A stretch of DNA of 9,879 bases from Nitrososphaerota archaeon (GTDB lineage Archaea; Thermoproteota; Nitrososphaeria; Nitrososphaerales; CADDZS01): assembly GCA_021325255.1 (NCBI GenBank), contig JAJPHP010000053.1, positions 1 to 9,879 on the forward strand, written 5' to 3'. The notes under the pieces are model-generated. The model ran no database searches. It saw only the letters and a program-made list of their open reading frames with translations, and was not told where the DNA came from. Positions 5,919-9,879 of the stretch are shown piece by piece. Each line of letters starts with the position of its first letter. Within the stretch, counting starts at the first letter, position 1. The position numbers and the translations under genes are program-made.

Positions 5919-6043
5919 TTTAGATTTATGATCACTTCTCTACGTTAGAAACTCTCATCATTTGTGTCGGAATCTTGCCGCTTCTGCCTGCAAACAGAAA
6001 GAGACAAAGTAGGAGAGGATGGCGAGCGGGACCGTTTATGGAA

Positions 6044-6056
6044 ATGCACCGTGCAT
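6044..6056. repeat. 13-bp palindrome after the small CxxC gene
   Basis: ATGCAC-c-GTGCAT is a perfect 6+1+6 dyad that begins about 20 nt past the stop of the minus-strand gene ending at 6076. It could be a binding site or be incidental. There is no following T-run on the minus strand. Confidence 0.4.
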
Positions 6057-6075
6057 AAGAGTTCACCCCCCTACC

Positions 6076-6279
6076 TCAAGGAAATTTGATCTCGAACGGC
6101 AGCCTTTCCCTCATACGAAACAGCTTGAGCGAGCACTCACGGCAGACGTAGCCCATGATCCGCCTGACGTGGTTACGACTGTCGGGTCTCTTGCGACCGT
6201 AGTCTACATAGATCTGCGTTCTCCACCGCACGGAGGTAGACGCACCCTCGCCTGCCTGCCATGAAAATGCGGCATGCAT
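6076..6279 (-). CDS. Small CxxC protein, 67 aa, unknown function
   Basis: Minus-strand ATG 6279 to TGA 6076. The body reads as a compact basic protein: WRTQIYVDYGRKRPDSRNHV, then an RRIMGYVCRECSLKLF block with a CxxC (C46 and C49), and a short FEI-type end. Strong use of G/C at third positions over the central part favours this strand over the overlapping plus ORF at 6019-6264. Only one CxxC is present, so a zinc site would need His residues or a dimer. A TATA-like box lies at 6348-6357, predicting a start near 6325 and a ~45-nt leader. Two in-frame stops just upstream of the ATG rule out a longer protein. I do not recognise the family. Confidence 0.55.
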   Translation of the reverse strand: MHAAFSWQAGEGASTSVRWRTQIYVDYGRKRPDSRNHVRRIMGYVCRECSLKLFRMRERLPFEIKFP

Positions 6280-6347
6280 CCCTATCTACTAGAGCATGAA
6301 TTGGCAGGCTTCCATACTCTTGAGCGTTTTCAATTTCCAACCGCTGG

Positions 6348-6357
6348 CAATATATCT
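6348..6357 (-). promoter_or_regulatory. TATA-like box for the small CxxC gene
   Basis: On the minus strand this reads AGATATATTG, the best TATA match in this region. It lies about 70 nt upstream of ATG 6279, so the transcript would have a leader of roughly 45 nt rather than being leaderless. Confidence 0.4.
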
Positions 6358-6445
6358 TAGAGTTGGGTTTCAGCGATCCTGCATGAGCCTAGAAACAAAT
6401 CCCACAGTCATGCTGACTAGTGTCTTCCTCTTCTTTGTTTTCTCA

Positions 6446-6460
6446 GAAAAGGGCCTTTTC
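6446..6460. repeat. 15-bp palindrome downstream of the HEAT-repeat gene
   Basis: GAAAAGG-g-CCTTTTC is a perfect 7+1+7 dyad. It begins 45 nt past the stop of the reconstructed HEAT-repeat gene (minus strand, stop 6505-6507). On the minus strand its second half gives CCCTTTTC, a short T-run, which could aid termination. The plus ORF that covers it (6420-6614) has no protein-like features. Confidence 0.35.
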
Positions 6461-6504
6461 ACCTCTCATTGATGACCGCCTCATTATGTTTTGGTTCGTT
6501 AGGC

Positions 6505-7268
6505 CTAGAAACGTCCGACCCGATGCTGCGCGGTTTTCCCTTCCATTATGTCCTGCAGCATTTCGAGAGCTAACATCTGACAGGCCTTGTCCGCGTCTTC
6601 TATCCTCGACTTGAGGAATGGCATAGCCTTCTCGCCCGATTTCAAGATCGCTGGTTCCAGCACCTCAATGATGGGATAATCTTCCTTTTTTGCAAAGCGA
6701 AGTTTTAGCCAGTCTTCGAGCGTCCCGAGTCCCAGGATTGCGCGGGAGAATCCTGATCGGCAGCCGCTTCAAGGGCTTTCTTTCCGCTATCTCCAAACCT
6801 GCCAATAATCTTCACCAGGTAGTTAATTTCATCTTGGCTGTAATCGCCGCTTTTATCTACGCGATTGCTACTGTAATCCCACCTCCAAATGGACAATCGC
6901 GGAAGGCAGCTAATCACCTCCTTGAGAGCCTGCTGGTCTCCCACTTTGCTCAAAGCTTCTAGGGCCTCCAGCTTCGGCAGTTCTTTGGCTAGGACCGGTA
7001 CAGTGGTCGGATCGCCGATGATACCAAGCGTTCTTGTGATTCCCTCGACAATCCTTACCTGTTCTTCGACGCCTTCCTTCCTTTTCGCAGAGTCCGCGAT
7101 TTCGTTTTTTGCATTGGACAAAGCCGAAAGAAGATACGACACGACGGTGCTTCCAATCATGCTGAGCTCCGCTTCAGCGGCATGCACGGTAGCCGAGTGA
7201 TCGCTACCCATGGCACCAATGAGCAGACCGACCTGCTCCCCAAAACGATCATCCTTCCCGTATGCCAT
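6505..7268 (-). pseudogene. HEAT-repeat protein with one frameshift
   Basis: ATG 7268 opens a helical, Ala/Leu-rich protein with HEAT-like repeats: phrases such as ITRTLGIIGDPTTVPVLAKE, LEALEALSKVGDQQALKEVI and LVKIIGRFGDSGKKALEAA fit the repeat helix pairs. The main frame degenerates after ADQDSP and stops at 6705. Moving back one base at the CCC run (6744-6746) restores sense: RAILGLGTLEDWLKLRF, then KKEDYPIIEVLEPAI and KSGEKAMPFLKSRIEDAD, ending at TAG 6505-6507. Joined length is about 254 aa. A single lost C explains it. HEAT proteins scaffold protein-protein contacts; the partner is unknown. A TATA-like box at 7293-7300, about 28 nt before the ATG, suggests a leaderless transcript. Sequencing error and true mutation cannot be distinguished here. 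Confidence 0.7.
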
Positions 7269-7292
7269 AGAATTCAGAACACGACAGCCACA

Positions 7293-7300
7293 TTATTTTT
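7293..7300 (-). promoter_or_regulatory. TATA box of the HEAT-repeat gene
   Basis: On the minus strand AAAAATAA is preceded by TGGA, a purine context resembling a BRE. It is centred about 28 nt before ATG 7268, the spacing expected for an archaeal leaderless mRNA. Confidence 0.5.
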
Positions 7301-7608
7301 CCATTACGACCGAGCAGTACGGATTCCGAATACAGCGAGGCCCTCGAACCTCAATCTTCTGCCAAAGATTCCCGCAGAGTATCTAATCTCTCTTGTATTT
7401 CAGATCCTCGCTGGACGAAAAGTTAAGCCGTGGGTCCAAGCAGGCTAGGCGCATTTGGGCATCAGTGTAGTCGTTCTTTATCGGTGGATACTAAGCTGCT
7501 GCATCGCTTGAGGCATAAAGTCCCAAAAGGCTCGCCCTTGTTTGACTTTTAAAAAATCAAGGCGGATACGCCAAAAAGTAGCGAAATGTAGTAGATTTCG
7601 ATAACTCA

Positions 7609-7637
7609 CCAAAGGAGTCCAAATCTTGCTCCTTTGG
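7609..7637. repeat. Perfect 9-bp inverted repeat, 11-nt loop
   Basis: CCAAAGGAG (7609-7617) and CTCCTTTGG (7629-7637) are exact complements. Overlapping it, GGAGTCCAAAT occurs twice as a direct repeat 30 bp apart (7614-7624, 7644-7654). This mix suggests a protein-binding region, an RNA hairpin or the end of a small degenerate element. Confidence 0.5.
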
Positions 7638-7694
7638 GCGAACGGAGTCCAAATTAAACTTGAAAGGTAGTCGTGATGGGCAGGTTCTTTGACG

Positions 7695-7709
7695 GGCGCG
7701 CACGCGCGC
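7695..7709. repeat. Alternating purine-pyrimidine GC tract
   Basis: GCGCGCACGCGCGCG is 15 strictly alternating purine/pyrimidine bases in an otherwise mixed, locally A/T-rich context. It can form a 5-bp hairpin with a CACG loop, or left-handed Z-DNA under supercoiling. Confidence 0.45.
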
Positions 7710-7836
7710 GAAAGTGTGAATTTTGTAAAAAATATGGGTCGAAGGGCCGAAAACCGGCACGGTCCCGAAGAAATGATGCGCATTACGTTATGCGGAAGTA
7801 TAACTCCGTACCTGTTCAGATCTGAGAAGTGTCCGA

Positions 7837-7869
7837 TTCGGCCTTATTTGTGAGGAAATAAGGACCGAA
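7837..7869. repeat. Strong 13-bp hairpin with one bulged A
   Basis: TTCGG-CCTTATTT (7837-7849), loop GTGAGG (7850-7855), AAATAAGG (7856-7863), a bulged A (7864), then CCGAA (7865-7869). It is the most stable-looking stem in the window. It overlaps the stop codon of the doubtful minus ORF ending at 7844 and lies downstream of the amidohydrolase, so it could be the 3' end of that transcript. There is no following T-run on either strand. Confidence 0.6.
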
Positions 7870-8089
7870 AATCGCACAGAAGAACATGGATGATCCGCTG
7901 CCTTTGTACGCACCAAGTCAGATTAGACAGGTGCTCAACGGCCATAGGATAGCCAGTCGAAGAGGAGAGAAAGCGTGTCAAATCTTGACCAGGCTTACGA
8001 TTCACACGTATTCGACAACGAATGACAAAGCGAACCGAGACGTCGGGTAATTCACCACGCATTCCAATCTGCCCTACCCATGGTTGCAT
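7844..8089 (-). CDS. Doubtful hypothetical ORF, 81 aa
   Basis: Minus-strand ATG 8089 to TAA 7844. It starts 16 nt after the true end of the amidohydrolase gene (stop at 8106), so operon membership is geometrically possible. The peptide (starting MQPWVGQIGMRGELPDVSVR) is basic with many Arg and Val, and has no motif I recognise. Its stop is buried in the hairpin at 7837-7869. The frame is also open upstream to 8128, overlapping the amidohydrolase end. Codon composition is not decisive, and a chance ORF is as likely as a gene. Confidence 0.22.
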   Translation of the reverse strand: MQPWVGQIGMRGELPDVSVRFVIRCRIRVNRKPGQDLTRFLSSSTGYPMAVEHLSNLTWCVQRQRIIHVLLCDFRSLFPHK

Positions 8090-8105
8090 GGAAGGTCGAG
8101 CTCCT

Positions 8106-9369
8106 TTAGACTTGGCCGTCTTTGACAACCATAGAGACCTTTCTCAAATTCGCAATTTCAGTTGTGGGATTTCCATCAGCAACGACGAGATCCGCTAGCG
8201 CGCCTTCCTTTACCACCCCCAATTCCTATTCTCTTCCTAAGAAGGTGGCGCCGTTGCTGGTACCTGCAATTATGATGTCCCAAGCCGAGATTCCCGCTTC
8301 CTGCAGGAGTTCGAGTTCGCGAATATAGTCTGGACCTGAAGTGCCGTCCGTTCCGACGACTATTTTGCCACCTTTGTTCTTGTATCTTCCTGATGTTCTC
8401 CTGAAGGACAGGCGTCATGACTTTCATCCAAGCTGCTCGCCTATTCGTCTTCTGTCTAGGGGCTTCCACCGAACGAAGGTACTCAAGCTCCTTGGTCGAA
8501 ATGCAATCTCTGTACAGCGGTTCGTCCAGAAACTCCGGATGCTCGGCCAACCTGGGATAGCTCTCGCCGATCTGGAGCGTGGTGGCGAGCGGCACTCTTT
8601 TTGTTGAAACCAAATCAGCAAATTCTTCTGTTATGGGAGATTGAATGACAGTGTGAGCCAAACTGTCCGCACCGCACTCGATTGCCTCCCTTGATCTGAG
8701 TTCATTTGATGCGTGCACTGTCACTCGAAAGTTTCTCGAGTGGCAATAGTCGATGATTTGCTTGAGCACAGCCTTGCTGAGAATTGGAATAAGCGGATTT
8801 GTGGCCCAGTTCCTCTCATCGTAAGTGATCTTTACGATGTCTGGTCTCTCTTTCAGATGGTTGTCGAGCTTCTTAGCGTCAGCGGGTAGAGAGGAAATCT
8901 CTGCTGCCAGTGGAGACCCGTGTCCGCCGGGACAGGTCACAAACCACCCAGCGCAGAAGATTCGAGGACTGACGATCTTTCCTGCTCTCTCCAACTCTCT
9001 GAGGTAGTATAACTTGGGAGCAACATTTCCGGCGTCGTAGATCGAGGTGACGCCACAGTACAGGTAGCTGTGCAGTTTTGATACGAGCTTTTCCAAAGAC
9101 TCGATGGTTGTTGAAAAACCCTCTCGGCGTTGCCCCAAAAAGTCCCCGGATTGCTTACCCTCATGGAGGTGCGTGTGCATATCCATGAGCCCTGGAAGAA
9201 GGAATCTTCCATCGCAGTCAACAACGGCGCTACCTTTGACATCCTGTTGAGACACTCCGTTGTGGATTACTCTCTGAATCCTGTTTCCTTCGAGTACCAC
9301 TGTTGATTTTTCTTTCAAACTCTTGGCGAATGGATCAACTATTGTCAGGTTAGTCAGTACGTAAGTCAA
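8106..9369 (-). pseudogene. Metal-dependent amidohydrolase (PF01979, prolidase/imidazolonepropionase-like), frameshift and nonsense codon
   Basis: TTG 9369 starts a typical amidohydrolase: composite beta-sandwich strands, then LPGLMDMHTHLH with metal ligands H65 and H67, YCGVTSIYDAG, CPGGHGSP, the candidate carboxylated lysine K180 (DIVKI), H219 (VTVHASNE) and H239 (DSLAHT). After IRKIQE (near 8379) the frame is lost. Skipping one base gives GGKIVVGTDGTSGPDYIREL, which carries the final metal-binding Asp, then AGISAWDIIIAGTSNGATFL. An in-frame TAG at 8226-8228 follows, and beyond it ELGVVKEGALADLVVADGNP continues to TAA 8106. Joined length is about 420 aa, normal for the family. Members cleave Xaa-Pro dipeptides or cyclic amides; the exact substrate is unknown. 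As written the product lacks the Asp ligand and should be inactive. It follows a prolyl-iminopeptidase-like gene on the same strand. Confidence 0.8.
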
Positions 9370-9380
9370 AGTGAAAAGTG

Positions 9381-9592
9381 TTACGCGGCTGTTCTGTATC
9401 TTGGCTTCTTTAATATGCTTCCAAGAGCTCCTTCATCGGTTAGGTTAGAAGCAGAGATTTCCTTCCCTTCCTCAATCCGGACTGCGCTCACGCAAGGCAC
9501 GTACACTTCTAGTCCAATCGCGAACACTGTGTCCTCCTCGAGAAGCTCTTAGCTCGGAACAATTTCCCCCCATCACGAATTGAAACTTCCAA
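9381..9592 (-). pseudogene. Small frameshifted ORF, about 71 aa, unrecognised
   Basis: From TTG 9592 the minus strand reads MEVSIRDGGKLFRAK, then loses frame at AAGAG (9546-9550). Restoring one base (AAGGAG) gives ELLEEDTVFAIGLEVYVP, then SAVRIEEGKEIS, and ends SILKKPRYRTAA at TAA 9381-9383. The joined text is coherent and acidic, so I believe it is, or was, a gene. It lies between the hydrolase end (9608) and the amidohydrolase start (9369), 11 nt from the latter, so it fits a single transcript. The VRIE segment faintly recalls the end of M24 (pita-bread) peptidases, but this is too weak to name. The frame is continuous with the hydrolase frame past its TAG, yet the hydrolase has normal length, so fusion is unlikely. 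Confidence 0.45.
9411..9420 (-). promoter_or_regulatory. Possible TATA-like box before the amidohydrolase
   Basis: On the minus strand CATATTAAAG lies about 45 nt before TTG 9369, inside the small upstream ORF. It could give the amidohydrolase its own promoter with a ~20-nt leader. Equally, it is just coding sequence of the small ORF. Confidence 0.25.
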
Positions 9593-9607
9593 TAAGTAGT
9601 CGCGGAT

Positions 9608-9879
9608 CTATTCTATGCTATCCATGAACTCGCGGTGGACTTTGATGAACTTCTCGGGTGCTTCTAGGAATAGATGGTGAGAGCATCCCTTGAATACGAC
9701 AAGCTTTGATCCCTTTATCCCTTTGTGAAGAGCCTCTGAATTTCTCGGCGTTACTTCATCGTATTCCCCTACCGTTATCAGCGTTGGCACCTTGATGTTC
9801 GGAAGCTGGTCTGTTACGTCCCAGTGCCACAGGTTGCCTGTCCCGTAGAAGTCGTTTATACCCATCATTATGCGGTAAA
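9608..9879 (-). CDS. Prolyl iminopeptidase-like alpha/beta hydrolase, C-terminal part
   Basis: The minus-strand frame enters at the right edge and ends at TAG 9608-9610. Visible residues include FYGTGNLWHWDVTDQLPNIK, then VPTLITVGEYDEVTP with the catalytic Asp of the triad, and KGCSHHLFLEAPEKF with the catalytic His. This layout, with a GN...WDVT cap-to-core junction, is that of proline iminopeptidases / tricorn-interacting factor F1 (peptidase family S33), which remove N-terminal residues, typically Pro, from short peptides. The nucleophile Ser and oxyanion region lie outside the window. The internal ATG at 9868 is not the true start, because the frame continues upstream. It sits upstream, on the same strand, of a small ORF and the amidohydrolase, suggesting a peptide-degradation group. 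The visible part is intact. Confidence 0.82.
   Translation of the reverse strand, partial: YRIMMGINDFYGTGNLWHWDVTDQLPNIKVPTLITVGEYDEVTPRNSEALHKGIKGSKLVVFKGCSHHLFLEAPEKFIKVHREFMDSIE

Larger units (their letters stand above)
7301..7843. other. Gene-poor stretch with short repeats and dyads
   Basis: No convincing gene. The minus ORFs at 7478-7783 and 7557-7760 have unusual composition and no domain features. A minus-strand reading ending at TAG 7384-7386 (…SSSEDLKYKRD) looks slightly protein-like and may be a relic. The rest holds dyads (7561-7572 GGCG-gata-CGCC; 7609-7637), an 11-bp direct repeat GGAGTCCAAAT (7614-7624 and 7644-7654), an alternating GC tract (7695-7709) and a 10-bp palindrome TCAGATCTGA (7816-7825). 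Confidence 0.4.

Noticed and set aside
6019..6264. Plus-strand 81-aa ORF
   Set aside because: The overlapping minus-strand ORF has a CxxC, better third-position composition and a TATA-like box.
8122..8607. Plus-strand ORFs across the amidohydrolase (8122-8328, 8341-8607)
   Set aside because: They are antisense to recognisable amidohydrolase sequence in both of its frames.
1..9879. CRISPR array, tRNA, rRNA, transposase or integrase
   Set aside because: No regularly spaced repeats, cloverleaf-like segment, or recombinase motif was seen on either strand. A degenerate element cannot be excluded by eye.

Overview
The window looks archaeal, most likely a Thermoproteota/Thaumarchaeota-type genome, although no rRNA or tRNA is present to prove it. 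The pointers are A/T-rich boxes placed about 25-30 nt upstream of starts (clearest at 7293-7300, before an apparently leaderless gene), few Shine-Dalgarno sequences, TTG/GTG starts, small zinc-ribbon and ribbon-helix-helix proteins, and a tricorn-factor-like prolyl aminopeptidase. All family calls come from reading the translations by eye; no search was run.

Left arm (1-2500). A partial minus-strand gene runs off the left edge. Next is a short prokaryotic Argonaute (MID-PIWI) on the plus strand, readable at full family length (about 487 aa) only if two single-base shifts are corrected. No APAZ/SIR2/TIR partner is visible next to it. It converges on a small minus-strand CxxC protein. Beyond that lies the 3' end of a DinG/XPD-type helicase with a good motif VI but no start and several in-frame stops. 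This arm resembles an eroded defence or mobile island.

Middle (2495-5564). An RHH regulator and a four-CxxC zinc-ribbon protein diverge from a promoter region rich in small palindromes. After them comes a compact, intact plus-strand cluster: a 45-aa one-helix ORF, two three-helix membrane proteins, and a 484-aa protein with five membrane helices and a GH99-like glycosidase domain predicted to face outward. Gaps are 6-10 nt, so the four are probably co-transcribed and act together on surface glycans or polysaccharide. This is the least described system in the window.

Right arm (5565-9879). A gene-poor stretch holds a 22-bp direct repeat whose two copies flank a possible 39-aa ORF. The minus strand then carries a small CxxC protein, a HEAT-repeat protein with one frameshift, a structured gene-poor stretch (7301-7843), a PF01979 metallo-amidohydrolase with one frameshift and one nonsense codon, a small frameshifted ORF, and the C-terminal end of a prolyl iminopeptidase-like hydrolase that runs off the right edge. 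The last three form a same-strand group suggestive of peptide (proline-dipeptide) turnover.

Across the window, five genes or fragments (Argonaute, helicase, HEAT protein, amidohydrolase, small ORF) carry indels or stops, while 2739-5564 is free of them. Either the flanking genes are decaying, or the assembly has uneven indel errors. Read-level evidence would decide between these.
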